Positions 35,273 through 48,228 are shown, counted from the first letter of the stretch. The stretch is DNA of 64,000 nt from Apostichopus japonicus (GCF_037975245.1 NC_092562.1:25566054-25630053); one strand, 5' to 3'. Numbers and translations: made by a program. Notes: generated by a model not told the origin, from the letters alone.

Positions 35273-36603
35273 ACCCCTCACCCCCTTCTCACCCTCTTAT
35301 ATCCCCCTCGCCCTCGAACTCGATAATCTTGTTCATATACGATACTTTTCTTTCTACATCTTCTACAATACGTATAAGCAATAATACAACCGTCACCTTG
35401 TATGCAATTCAGAAAAGGCTATAAGAAAGCCTTGTCGTTAAACATTGGCAAGCAATAATTGATTCATTTATTAACGTAACGTTAAGTTTGACTTGACATG
35501 ACTCTTCGACCGAGGAGCCGAGGATTATAGTTCATTTCGTCTTAAATGTTTACAAGAGGAACAATTAATAATCAGTAATCGCACAAAATGAACTAAACTC
35601 GGGCTATGATTTTTTTATGAGGTGGTAATAATCTTGAAGCGAGCCACTTTTTTTGTAATAATGTAGAATTTTGAAGCCGTGGTTGCTTCTATCAAGATTA
35701 ATTAATTGGTTTTCTGCTGTCTCTTTAAATTATTACAATTTTTTTATTATTATTATTATCACCACAAGCATTGTAAATATACTTTGATGTAAATACATCT
35801 ATTCTTAGAATTTTCTTATAAAGTTTCCATATTGATATTTATTATCGTCATATGGCTTTATCACTGCTTTGCATATATGCCTATTATTAATAAAAATGAG
35901 CAAGGTTCAGTATGGCCTATATACGGTATACAAAGCAAATTTTGAAGGAAAATGTAGAGAGATCTTTTAGAAACAAATCATCTTTTTTGATGATTAATTT
36001 TGAAAGTGTCTAAATGGTTTGTATCATATGACTAATTATTTCAGTTTTGAATATAATATTTCCGCGTAGACGTGTGTATTCCAGAAAGAAAAAGAAAGAA
36101 GTAGGTATTAAAATATTAAAAGTTATCGCGTCCTCATATATAGGCCTACTTGTAACGAACATAATTTATTATGTGCAAATAAAGATTTATTTTCAATATT
36201 GTATCCCGTTACTGAACATTTATGTTAATTATATCGTTTTCAATGTTACCTACATAAAAAGAGCAGCGAATCAAATTTTATGAGATGCAGGTAAACATTT
36301 ACAGATTTACAGATATAAATCGAACGTAACGTATACATGCGCATGTAGGGAATGGTTACCCCCGCCCCCCCCCCCCCCTCCGTGCACGGACTCCCATGGG
36401 GTTTATGCGAGACCTGGATATGAGTATAAAAATTAATTAGCAAACAGCATACTGCCTTGAGGGAAAACACTTTCTTCACCTTTTCCTCAGCTTATTCTAT
36501 CCGAAACAACACATATAAATATATATATATACATATATATATATATATGATAATTTAATAATATATAGGCCTATATATATAATGAACAGTATATATTTAA
36601 GCT
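35273..36603. other. No gene recognised
   Basis: AT-rich DNA with a C-rich run at about 36362-36380 and a small TA tract at 36521-36550. No ORF with a family signature. Confidence 0.5.
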
Positions 36604-36855
36604 CCGACTGAGAACGTGGATTTTATGAGAACGTGGATTTTATTTTCAGACTGAGAACGTGTATTTTATTTTCGGACTGAAAACGTGTCGGACTGAAAAC
36701 TCGTTTTTTCGGACTGAAAACGTGTATTTTATTTTCGGACTGAAAACGTGTATTTTATTTTCGGACTGAAAACGTGTCGGACTGAAAACTCGTTTTTTCG
36801 GACTAAAAACGTGTATTTTATTTTCGGACTGAAAACGTGTCGGACTGACAACCTG
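36604..36855. repeat. Minisatellite of TTCGGACTGAAAACGTGTATTTTA units
   Basis: About ten copies of the core CGGACTGAAAACGTGT, separated alternately by ATTTTATTTT or by CGGACTGAAAACTCGTTTTTT. The alternation makes a higher-order unit of about 70 bases, seen twice. Confidence 0.9.
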
Positions 36856-38653
36856 TACCCAGTAAAGGACGGCGAAGCCGTCAATCTACACGATTTAACA
36901 AGCTGGAATAGTTGCGCATTAACAGCGGGTATAAATATCTGTATCGGTTTATTTATACTTATGTTTATTTCCGTTGGCAAGAAGGGGATATGATGTTGAA
37001 CGTGGGGGAGGGTGTGTGTGGGGGGTGGGGCGGAGGAGGGTCCCCTTTGTAGTGTTGAAACAATGCTACATTTTACGTCTATCTTCGTGTATCACATGAT
37101 TACTATCGACACGATCAATCAGTCCTGTCTCTCACCTCCTCTCATGCACTGCTGTATTTCCTCCCCTCTGTTTACCCTGTATTTTTTTAATTTGCCGACT
37201 CCCCTTCCCCCCCCCCCCAACCCCCCAAAAAACAAAAATATATGTTCACAATGGTTAACAATTCTATAGTCCCAAGCAAAACACAGCTTGTTGTGGTGAA
37301 CGTTCACTATACTTGCGGATCAAGACGGATCCCCCCCCCCACCCCGTACTTCCCAGTTTCAGGATTTGGCAAATGGGAGATTATTCGGAGTTTTCCAAAG
37401 AGCTAAAAAAAAATAGTTGTTCGTGATGGTTCAATGATCTTATATGACATAGGCCTAAATTGTTCTTTTTGTCCTTCATTGACGTCGAAGTTTGAAATGA
37501 ATTAATCATGCTAGGAACGTTCCGGCAATTTTTAAATTTCTCTGGCAAGTAAAATAGCTTCCCCCAGTGTTCCTCCTGGTTGACTAGAGCATGTACGCCT
37601 ATATGGTCACACAATAGTATAGAGTATGATCCATGCAGACAGCTAGTATTTTATTTTATTTTAATTCCATCAAATTTCAGTTCAACTCTCGGACAATTTT
37701 TGGTTCACTAGTATCAAGTTGAGAGTTGTAATTCGAGTCAGTCCTGATGAGGTGCAGGGGTAGCCCCGTGGTGGGCTGGGTACCCCCCCCCCCCACCCTC
37801 ATCCCCGTTGCCGACTTTTTGGCATTTCGTTGGGAGCCTTTCGGAACAAGAAGCAGGATATTCAATTCTGGAGTACAGTAGTTTAGTGGAAATAACTGTT
37901 AATTTATTGTTCATTTCTTATTCCCTTTTTGCCAATCCATTCTTCCCTTACTTCCCTTACTTCGCTTTTACCGTTCAAGTTCCGTTATTTTTAATTCGGT
38001 GCACCGGTTACGAGGATGGGGTGCAGCTAGGGCAAGTGCTCTGTGATCGCCTAAAGGGCCCGTGGCCAGGAGCCCAAATATAAGTAAATATACATATTTA
38101 TCTATATATGATATATGACAAAAAATGCTTTGTCTTTCCCTCCTGATATAGAACTAAAATGCATATTTAAAAAAAAAATTAACATACAGACTGTGTCCGA
38201 TATATAATTCATACCTAAATTGAATGAAATACCAATTGTTCACAAATGACGGACTTGACCATACGTTTGATACCCAATGTTGTAATCACTTCAGAAAAAA
38301 ATTTCACTTTGTATTTGCGTTTTTATTTTTGTGACACGAGTCAGTGTGTATCGGACTTATAGCCTATTCACTATTAGTTTCTTGAGCTGTAACAAAATGT
38401 CGACTCGAGACTTCGGTTACAATATTTCAAACACTTTACTCAGGTTAGTACAAGACTGGCGCATCTGTAAAAGTTTGAAATACACTGGTTTTTTACAGTA
38501 AAATAGCAATAGGTTACTGTACTTCTATAGGCTAAACTTTTGATATTCGATAAAGCATGCACAGCTTTCCTAATGGGTGAATCAACTACGAAACCAGGGC
38601 ACCCAAACCGGTCGGAATTCGACTGCTCACCATGTAGGCATAAAAATAGTCAA
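36856..38653. other. No gene recognised; several homopolymer-like C/G tracts
   Basis: G- or C-rich runs at about 37012-37040, 37200-37230, 37331-37345 and 37780-37797, typical of decayed MITE ends in this genome. No supported gene. Confidence 0.5.
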
Positions 38654-38686
38654 ACCAGGGAGCTGCTAGAGTAGCAGCTCCCTGGT
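38654..38686. repeat. Perfect 15-bp-arm palindrome
   Basis: ACCAGGGAGCTGCTA, a GAG loop, then the exact reverse complement TAGCAGCTCCCTGGT. It would fold into a strong hairpin in DNA or RNA. Confidence 0.95.
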
Positions 38687-38857
38687 CAAGCTAAAGCCTA
38701 CGCCTGATGCAAAACTCGACCATAACCTGTACTGTACAGCCCACTAGTCTTGAACAGTTCTGAACGCATTAACAAACTACAGAGTTTTGTATCACACAAC
38801 ACACACGAAAACGCGGTATAACAATTTACCGCTTACTACTGCCATAGACAAGAAACT

Positions 38858-39259
38858 ATGCAGGAATTTCGTCAAGGCCACCGCTTCCGTAAAAACGGGA
38901 TTGCTAAGAAATTACGAGACAACAGCGACGAACCTGTAGAGGGTAGTATTGATATTATTTTTGAATCGGGTGGTGTGAAGGACAGAATTTACGAGGAATT
39001 TACGAGCGAGCCCACCTTTAAATACGTTTCAGCAAAATATACTCAAAATTGTAGTAGGTTTCACATTTTCTTAACATATTTAGTTCTACAAACAACAATA
39101 TGTTGGCACCCATCTATTCATGAATTTAAGCTTATCTATTCTATTGTCATATGTAATACTGAGCTCTTTTACCATATAACCTTAAAATTGAAACCCTTAG
39201 GGAGATCCCAACCAGGTCGAATATGGGACCAGTTGAGAATCCCAGTTCAACCTATTTAA
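38858..39259 (+). CDS. Unidentified ORF, 133 codons
   Basis: The first 70 residues are charged and look coding (MQEFRQGHRFRKNGIAKKLR, later SIDIIFESGGVKDRIYEEF). The second half is AT-rich and less convincing, so the real coding part could be an exon ending near 39050. No domain recognised. It could be a host exon or part of a transposon; only its composition supports it. Confidence 0.25.
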   Translation: MQEFRQGHRFRKNGIAKKLRDNSDEPVEGSIDIIFESGGVKDRIYEEFTSEPTFKYVSAKYTQNCSRFHIFLTYLVLQTTICWHPSIHEFKLIYSIVICNTELFYHITLKLKPLGRSQPGRIWDQLRIPVQPI

Positions 39260-39267
39260 AAATATAA

Positions 39268-39400
39268 GCAGTAAAACATATTTGACCCAGTTTAACCCAG
39301 TAAAACAGTTGACCCAGTAAAACATAGTTGAACCAGTTGGACCCAGTAAAACATAGTTGAACCAGTTGGACCAAGTAAAACATAGTTGAACCAGTTGGGA
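39268..39400. repeat. Minisatellite of CAGTAAAACATAGTTGAACC units
   Basis: Four to five units of about 29 bases (CAGTAAAACATAGTTGAACC plus AGTTGGACC). The neighbouring 39400-39510 contains further GTTCAAC/GTTGAAC motifs in both orientations. Confidence 0.85.
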
Positions 39401-39514
39401 ACCCCAGTTCACACATTTCAACCTAGTTCAAATTTGTTCCAATTTCCATATAAAAAATTCCAGTTGAAAAGTTCAAACTCAGTTCAAAAGTTCAACTGGA
39501 ATTTCCACCAGGGG

Positions 39515-39801
39515 TGGAGACTTCCTGTTCGTATAACATACCGTACGTACATAATGTCAGTTTCATATGTTCTTTTAGGAGCCGCCAGAGGGCATCTAAG
39601 TCTGATGTTATCTCTTGGAAAGGAACACTTCTGTTCTTTTGGATATATTGGTTGATGTCTCGCTGTAATTTGTTCCTCTGTACCTTAGGTTTCACTGGTT
39701 TTTGCACTAGCCCAACTGGGTTTAGACTTTGAACTATGTTGACTGCTGAACTAGACCTGTTGGGTTGAACTACGACACACACTTAATAACATCTACTGCA
39801 G

Positions 39802-39843
<42 letters not shown>

Positions 39844-40060
39844 TGGAGAGATTAGACCGTAAATATTCGGAAAGCATTCTTACGATTCTAATAGTAATCT
39901 AGGAAGAGACTTTCATCTCCAAGGATCATCATTTGAACATTAGGAGAAGAGTGTTTACACGGTTATATCAAGAAGTTAACTGACGGCACTGCAGACGGCG
40001 TGGAAACTTCCTGTTCATATAACACACCGTACGTATATAATGTCAGTTTCATATGCACCT
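39515..40060. repeat. Pair of direct repeats enclosing a minus-strand ORF
   Basis: GGAGACTTCCTGTTCGTATA followed by ACATACCGTACGTACATAAT (39517-39572) recurs nearly unchanged at about 40007-40059. Between them lies a 96-codon minus-strand ORF of unknown kind (39782-39492) and a short TA tract at 39806-39836. The structure could be a transposon with terminal direct repeats or a segmental copy. Confidence 0.6.
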
Positions 40061-42522
40061 GTTTAGTGTATTATACATATGCAAGTTTAAAGTTCTAGGA
40101 AAAAGCACTGGTTTTTTTTGGGTAATTCACTATGTCGTCGAATATAATTTGCTGAAAAAAGGGTGTTCCCCTTTGTTACATTAACATAGCTTTTGTAGTT
40201 AGTAGTCTATGCAGCCTTCAAGCAGATAACTTATACTCAGTTGCTAACTTGCATAACCAGTGATTAATAAGTTTGTGAAGTTAAGGGCCAATAGGTACAA
40301 ATGTATCGCAAAAAGTTCGGAACAAAAGCGCAATCGCAAAAGATGGGGTTTCTGACTGACACTGACCGTATCGTTGACGATTAGCGCGGAGCGGGGAGGG
40401 GGGGGGTACAAGGCAGCAGTCGGAATTTACTGGCTTCAAAACCCATCCAGTTGAAATTTCAGCCACTACACCCCCCCCCCCCCGATCATCAGGCCTTAGC
40501 TACGTCCCTGCTTGTATAGTGTATTATGCATTACTTTGTTCGTATGTGTGGATGTAAGTGGCTTAATGGGCGTTTTGTGAAGTTTCTCTGCAGTAAAACT
40601 CCAACAGTAAACAATAGCATGTCCAGCTGTATCGCTCTAACTCGACAAGGATATCAGCATTGCTAAAAATGTTAACATTGCTAAAAATGACTAACAAATA
40701 GTTTTAGAAATATACATGTTTGGATGTCTGACTAAACTATTCTCAAATATATCGTGTGCGCATGCGTTAAATGAAGGTGTTAGAGGGAGGTGTTAATTTA
40801 CATTAAACGGTCCAACAAATTTTTACAATGTCAGCATACCTACCTTTCATTACTTCTCTGTCACGGACAAATGAACCACCATGTCACTTTGTATGAAGCC
40901 AGCTTTAAAGGTATTCGGTGTAGGTCCCAAACTTTTAGCATGCTAAATGTTGATGACATTTGAAAAGTATTCTTTTCCGGGCCTCTCAACCTCCACATTA
41001 TTCCCAGACATTTAGGACAGTTAAAATAAAACATGCAAAGGTCTCCACATCAATTGATTCAAGAGAATGGAAGAAAATTCGGAATGTTTGAAAGTTTGAG
41101 AACACGTGACCATTTTATGAAGTTGTAGCATAATTTTGGCAAATAAAGTTGACCTTAAAAATTAAGGCCTATACTGCGTAAATGTGTATGCCCTTGTATA
41201 TGGTGTAGTGGCGCAGGTTTTTAGTATTAAGCCTTCAAACTGAAACGCCAGGTGTAATTGGATCGAACGATCTGAGAAATAACATTAACAGTGCTGTCAG
41301 TCTCATCATCACGTATCATTATGCAAATTATTTGAGCTCTTTGACAGAATGTGTAAATATGATTCGATATTTTACTTTATTTTTCCAAACTTTGGTCTTG
41401 AATACTGAACCGTTTCACTAATCTTATATGCTTCTTGTTTGACTTCCCTTTTTGGTCAAATATATTGCAAAAAGAAGATACATAATTGAGAAGATTTAGA
41501 TCTCAAATAACCTGGAACTTTATCTAAATTTGTTCTGCTTTCCATCTCAACTCTATATCTCTACGTCGGAAACAATCACACTGTTCACTTTTTCTGTCCA
41601 ACATATGGTGATTACATATAACTTCTAAGATATTTCTATTGTTACATAGTCCTCACTATCTGTTTATCCAATTCCATCAAACTGCCAGATACGAGTTCGG
41701 AAACTAGAGCAGATTTGAAACATAATCATATTTGAAATATGTGTACTTTGTTTAATTTCATTTGTCGAACTATCAGAGTTATAAGGTTAGGCTAAGGCAC
41801 GTACAATTAAAGCAAGTAAAAGACTCCGACGGAACCCATGACACAATAGGGAAAGATCATCACATAAAGAAGAATTATCTTGAACAAAGAATATGGGGAC
41901 GTCACAATCAACTTTACCCATATATAGAGTGACGTCATGAAAAGGTTATCCCATAATTTTCTTAACGTGATTACAGCAAAATATTTGCACAATGTTATAA
42001 ACATTAGTTGTTACAAAGTTACGTAGAAACGTTGATAATAGAATCGCTATTACATCATAACGTGATATTATAATACGTTTTTGTATAAGCAACACGGTAT
42101 AAAGTCTTATAGTCTTTGTTACTTCTTTAATCTAACAATTAGCGAACGTTATGTGTTACTTACGGATGTTACGGAAACTTTGCAGTTGCAATGTCAGGAC
42201 AAGAAAGAAAAGGACATGGAAAAACGGTGCTGTATTCAATATCATGTTTTCAGTCAACCACATGCCCTTAATGATTCCCTCTACTAGTACCTGCCTGCAT
42301 GATATTTATGTTTCACATTTCATACTATCGACTTACGAGAATATTGTAGTATATATCTTTTCTTTGTCTGTTTTTTTTTTGGTAAAATAATGTAGCCAGT
42401 GTTTCTTTTCAAGGGATTTATTCGAGTACATATGTTTTCTTAACTATATAGCCGCCATTAAGCGTTTGTTATTTGTAAATAAATGCTAATTATATCAAGT
42501 ACCTTTTCTGCTCATTTTCTAG
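40061..42522. other. 5' flank of the left TRIM gene
   Basis: No ORF with family motifs. A G-rich then C-rich pair at 40396-40486 followed by CTTAGCTACGTCCCTG looks like a MITE end. The TRIM promoter and a non-coding first exon probably lie here but cannot be placed. Confidence 0.4.
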
Positions 42523-42549
42523 AAAAAAAGCCATCATCCATCGGAAACA
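42523..42549 (+). promoter_or_regulatory. Splice acceptor and 5' UTR end of the left TRIM
   Basis: The pyrimidine-rich stretch CTTTTCTGCTCATTTTCTAG ends at 42522, 27 bases before the ATG. This implies an upstream non-coding exon and a single coding exon. Confidence 0.6.
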
Positions 42550-44739
42550 ATGGCATCCTCCACACCTTTCAAGGACATGACAGAGACTGTTTGCCAGTGC
42601 CCTGTTTGTTCGGATCAACTTAAAGATCCGAAACTGTTACCGTGTCTTCATCGATATTGTAGGGATTGCTTGACATCGGTCATTTTATCAACAAGCGGAG
42701 GTATGTTTAAATGTTCAGTATGTAAACAGGATTGTAAAATTCCTGAAAAAGGTGTGGATGGATTTAAGACTGATCTTCATATGACGAGTAGGCTGTTGTT
42801 GATTAAATTACAAGACTCATTCGTAAATAAAGATCAAAAGCAGTTATGTGTTAGCTGTTCTAAGGAATCAACAATGCCAGCATACTGCTTTAAGTGTGAC
42901 AAATTGTTATGTCAGCAATGTTTTCAGATTCACCTAACTTTGGAGATGTTTCAAGATCACCAACCACACACTCTGAACTTAGAAACCATCAAAGAAAAGA
43001 ACTTGACTTGGGAAACAATATCACCATTTACGGTCGATCCCATATGTGCTGATCACGTGACAGAAAGGGCACAATTATTTTGTAGTACATGTGGAGGTGT
43101 ACCGATTTGCGTGACCTGTGTCACTGGTATGCACAAAGGTCACGACTTGCTTGATGTAGTTGAGTTAGCGAAGAGTGAAAGAGAATTACTGGAGGCAAAG
43201 CTTTTGGAAATTACCAAAAATGAAAAAAAGTTGTACGAGTTACCAACTATGGTTAAAGCTGCTACACAGAAACTAAGAGAGAATGTAAAAGATAAATCCG
43301 AAAAGTTGCAAATTCAATACGAACAGCATGTTAACAAGATGAAAGACAAAATAAACGAAAATGATACTGAGAAAGAGACACAGGTAGAAGACGTAGAAAA
43401 CAGAAGAGAACAGGAGAAATGTCAACTAAGGGTCAAATTTGAAAACGAGATGACAAACTTGGATTAGAAATATGACCAAGAATCTCAAGAAGTGCAAGCA
43501 GAACACGATAAAATCGAAGCTAAATGCAAAATAACACTGGAGAATTTTGATAGAAATTTAAAGGAACTGTCGGCAGAAAAAGAACTACTAACAAGGCACA
43601 AGGAAAATGAACTTCAAGATATCTTGGAATATTGTGAACAGATTATTGAAAGGTACGAGAATTTCACAGCGACAACTTCATCCATTCTTGCTTCTAAAGA
43701 CGATTGGTCGGATTCTCAGTGCATCCCTTGCATCAGGACCGCCAGTGACGCCCTAGTAAAAGATATGGAACAAGAATTTCCACAGTTAGAATTATTATCT
43801 GATTTTACTATTGACGAAACGAAAGTTGTTTGGGGAAAAGTAAAGATTATTGTCGATCAAGAGTTTTTAATCGATTTTACGGAATTCGATGCTAAGCAAG
43901 CTGCTGCTTCTAAGACAAATCCAGCGGTAGGTGGGTATCTGATTGAAAGCATGACACACACCAGTGATGGAAATATGGTCATCTCTGGTAGTGCACCAGA
44001 TAATTATTCACATATCACCGTCATCAACAGCAAAGGAAAAATACAAAAGCAGGAGCAGATGACAATAAGATACAAAATCAACTACACCAATCGTTATTGT
44101 TGTTACTTATCCGAGCATCAAGTCGTGACGGTTTGTGCACCCAATGAAATCGGTATCTACGATGTTCGTAATGGTTCATACAACAGGAAGTACATCGATG
44201 ATGTTGTAACAACCGGAAAGCGTATGCTGTGTGTAGCTTATGATCCTGACAAAAATCGAATCATTGTTTGTTTGGGGGATGACGGTAAGACTTTCTTAAT
44301 TTTTGATCATCAGCTGAAATACAGTCACACCGTGGAAGTAACAGGTGGCGTATTCGGTGTCGTGAATGATATTGCAGTACATGATGGTTATCTTCTGGTA
44401 TGTCATGGAAATGGCGCCCATGCAATCACCATGGAGGGACAGTCAATTAAAATCGTATTCGAATTCACCAAACCAGATCTTGTTACAAATGAAAGATATA
44501 ATGCGATCGATATGTGTATCGACAAGAACGGTTTCTTTTATATGTTATGCTCATGTAATGGACAAACTTTCCTGGCACAGTATAGCCAAGATGGCCGACA
44601 GCTCCTACATGAACAACCACTGGCAAATGTAAAGACTGGTTGTCTGACCACATTAGACGTTGATGGCACAGAACGCCTCGCAATTGCTTCAAAAGATTCC
44701 GCAAACCTCTGCAGCTTTAGTCTGATTGCAGAGAAGTGA
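42550..44739 (+). CDS. TRIM E3 ubiquitin ligase (RING, two B-boxes, coiled coil, propeller-like C-terminus) with in-frame TAG at codon 306
   Basis: One continuous frame of 730 codons, broken only by TAG at 43465-43467. A RING finger spans residues 17-58 (C17, C20, C32, H34, C37, C40, C55, C58). B-box 1 spans about 100-137 (C100, C103, C113, C116, C121, C124, H128, H137); B-box 2 about 166-198 (C166, H169, C178, C181, C187, C190, H195, H198). A long charged coiled coil follows (about 205-400), then a repetitive beta-rich region resembling the NHL/propeller half of TRIM2/3/71/56-type proteins. The start ATG is in good context (aaacaATGG) in an exon opening after a strong acceptor (TTTTCTAG at 42522). 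Family role: ubiquitin ligase in signalling or antiviral defence; target unknown. If translation stops at TAG, the product is a 305-residue RING/B-box/coiled-coil protein without its recognition domain. The paralogue at the right end reads CAG here. Confidence 0.88.
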
Positions 44740-44797
44740 TTACCCCAATTCATTTTAAGGATAATGAAGCGAACTAGAGATGATGACATCATCAGGG

Positions 44798-45690
44798 TAA
44801 GAAATTTTCTTCTGTTCAGAACTTGGTGTATGGCGTGCCTCAGGGATCAGTGTTAGGACCTGTTCGCAATTTACATTTTACCTCTCGGAAATCTGGTTCG
44901 CGAATATGGGCTAGATATGCATATGTACGCAGATGATACACTAGTGTATGTTTCGGTTTGTCCAACATCTGAGGAGGGAGTAAAGCAGGCAGTTCGAAAC
45001 TTAAAGACTGTGTTTCCAATGTGCAAACATAGATGTCAGTAAACTTCCTGAAACTCAATGCTGACAATACTGAGATTATGGTAATTGGGTTTAGACCCCA
45101 ATTGGCTAAGTTCGATCTGCCCTCATTGTCTGCTTCTGGTGAAGATGTTCCCCCCGTCCAAACAAACCCTGTCAGAAATTTAAGGGTTATGTTCGGCTCT
45201 GGTATGACAATGAGTGCAGAAGTCACAAATACCATCAGATTTGCTAACTATCATCTAGTCGTGCACGCCAAATGCTCACGACTGAAAGCAGCCAAGCTAG
45301 CTGTGCGCACCTTAGTTACCTCCAGGTTGGACTACTGCAACAGGTTCTTGATTGGTGTTAACAAATCTCTCATCACCAAACTTCAGAGTGTCCAACGCAC
45401 CTCTGCTCGCATCATTGTCAAGCGTAAGAAGTATGACTTCCTTAACTTTGGAACTCGTTGCTCTTCATTTGCTCTCCATACAACAACGTATCAAATTCGA
45501 AGTTCTTCTTCTTGTGTACAAAACAAGTGTATTGAAACTAATTTCATGTAACTGTCTTGAGTGCCTTTGAACAAGTTTTGTTGATTTTGGCGCTATATAA
45601 ATGTCTTTTGATTGATTCATTGAAATAGTTTCATATATCTGAAGTACTTGTACCCATTAGTTGTGTCACTGTATCAAAACGTTCGCAATA
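44798..45690 (+). mobile_element. 5'-truncated LINE (L2/CR1-like) in the 3' flank of the left TRIM
   Basis: It starts within the reverse transcriptase: LVYGVPQGSVLGP at about 44825-44862, then a frame shift, then LPLGNLV and MYADDTLVYV (intact YADD) at about 44920-44960. The RT C-terminus follows (FLKLNADNTEIMVIGFRPQL, NLRVMFG). The 3' end GGCGCTATATAAATGTC with a TTGATTGATTCATTG tail is typical of L2/CR1-type elements. The corresponding place in the right arm (about 62545) has no insertion. Frame shifts show it is inactive. Confidence 0.83.
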
Positions 45691-45709
45691 TTGACTTTCA
45701 ATAATGTAA

Positions 45710-45817
<108 letters not shown>

Positions 45818-47627
45818 AAATATATTACAAAATTCAAATAAAAAAGAAGAGGAAGAAAAAACTACACTATAATAAAAACCGCTATTGAAGACACTCAATC
45901 TTTGCTGGATTTTAATTGGCGAGAACGAACGCCGCATGAGTGCAAGAACCCTGTTGAAATTAATCAAATGAGGTCAACATGTGTCAAAGGCTGAAAGCCT
46001 TAATTCTAAGACGATAGCTTCAAAATGTAAGCTAATTCCTTCAGTGCTATGATTTTCGTTTGGTGACATAGTTTGATTAAATTCTGTTCGGTTAAGTTTC
46101 GTGAAGGGGCTCTTTAAGTCATACAGTCTTCCAGGGAATGATCTCTGCTTCAGAGAGTTGATAGTCTTGCTTTAAGCACAGACAGGCAGGCCCTTATCTG
46201 TTTTCACTCTCTGAGCTTCACGGGATGAACAGGTTATCTCAAATGGTCTCATAATTTGCTGTTTTCTCTGTGGTTTATATTTTATGACTTTTCCTTTGGG
46301 TAGGTTGTGGAAACATTTCACAGTGTATAAAAAATGTATAATAAAACGTTCATTAATAACAATTATTAAAGGGATGGTTGGTGTCAGTGATGTGGAATTT
46401 TGAGCAAATTTTATTGCAAGGAATTACAAAGCCAACTGGCTATCTGGTTTCATTTTATTATAATCGATTATTGCTTCAGTCGAAACAGATTGTTCAATGT
46501 ATTTTTTATAACACAGTATGTAGTTAACATTGATTCAATGTGACATAAAATATCAATTTATGCTGTCGTCATATATTATTTTACCTTATATATTCTGTCG
46601 CAAACCAGTAGATTGTATTCCCGAAAGTCAACATAATTCCCATTAGCATTTCTCTTTCTTTTCATTTTATTTTGTCGTAATGTCATCTTTAATAGATGTT
46701 TTATCGTTATGATTTTTCTTATAGAGTCTATTGCACAATAAAAACATAGTGGTACCATAGTACAAAATGCCGTATGAACTTTACTTTGATAATTGAAAAG
46801 TATATCCGATCTGTGGACGACTACATTAAGCAGAGCGCATGGTTTTATGGTAAGAGAGACCACAGGAAGGAGCACCTCTTACTACCCTACCCGAAAGACT
46901 CGGTTAAAAGAATCAGCAAAATATGGCTCTATTAAATTGGATACGGTAATAAATAGCGATGGCAACGGTCGAATAGAAAAAATACTGGGTGAGAACACTT
47001 TCCAATACGTAAAGGTGACACCTTAAAATACGATAGTGCGGTCTTAATGCACATGTAGCTATAGGGACGCAACCCGGGACGGGTATGACATGCCCCCCCC
47101 CTTAAGTCCCCCAACCCACCCCACCTCTCATATCGATCAATACCATGTCGGTCTCAGGTAGCATAATCCAAATAATAGATGCATTGACTTAAAACCTAAA
47201 TATTCAACGTACAATATGATGTATATGCGTCCTTTTAAAGGTTCTCACTGGCTTAACCCTACCATTCACTGGATAGTTGATAAGTTGGCAATTCGTGCGA
47301 ATCTTTGCAATCAGACAATGAAGATTTTTCGCTATGACGGCCTGACGTTTTCGTCACTTGTAAACAGACCTCTTGACGCGTTGGGAGGCGTGGAGGGGTC
47401 TATTATTGCCTAAATTAATCCAATTTCTGCAACATGCGTACTTCCATTTGTGACATCCAAGCCACAAAAAGCATAACATATATATATTTTACATGTTAAC
47501 ATAATCTCCTTTTTTTCTTGGTAAGTACTTTCCCTGAAAGGAAACACTCTGGTGGATTGAATAGACTGTTTGTATGGAGTATGCTAGCTCTCAGATCAGA
47601 ACCGAAATCAAGGTGGGTCTACACTTA

Positions 47628-48228
47628 ACATATATAAGATTGATGTAGTAAAACGAATACAAAATCAGTTCCAAACAGTTGACCTTGTTTTTGGCCATAT
47701 ACTTATAAATGATTCAATCTTTAGAAAAGAATGAGGATGAGGAATAGCTAGAAGAGTAAAAGAGAGTGAAAGTGGGAGGGAGGATAATATTGTCAGCAAT
47801 ATCCTGTTACACATTAGTCATCCATCAAACATCAATACAGTTTTGCATTCTGGTTTAAAGATACTACAATGGCAGCTCTGCGTTCTAAGTATTCAAGAAC
47901 ACAGCCTTTTGACTCTTCCAATTTACCTCAAACTTTTAACATTGTTTATTTCAATATAAAAATATAAGAACAAATCTTATTGTCTCACTTTTGAAAGCAA
48001 ATGTTTATCCTTTGTAACATTGTACCAAACTATGTATACTTAGAAGAAGCATTAAGCAGATAAAATGAAGATTAGAAGGGAGGAAATGACACCATTGTCC
48101 CAAGTATGTCTTATTGTTTTCGCACAAACGAATAGATAAACTGCTCAGAAATATATAGCCAATCAGAACAAACTTATCAAATAAAAGATTTTAGCTGAGT
48201 TTCTGCTGCGTTTCTGCTCTTGTTTGTT
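47628..48228. other. No gene recognised
   Basis: Spacer just inside the left arm of the inverted duplication; AT-rich, no ORF or repeat recognised. Confidence 0.5.

Noticed and set aside
39492-39782. 96-codon minus-strand ORF (NQYIQKNRSVPFQEITSDLD)
   Set aside because: Somewhat coding-like but lies between direct repeats in repeat-rich DNA with no recognisable domain, so I did not call it as a gene.
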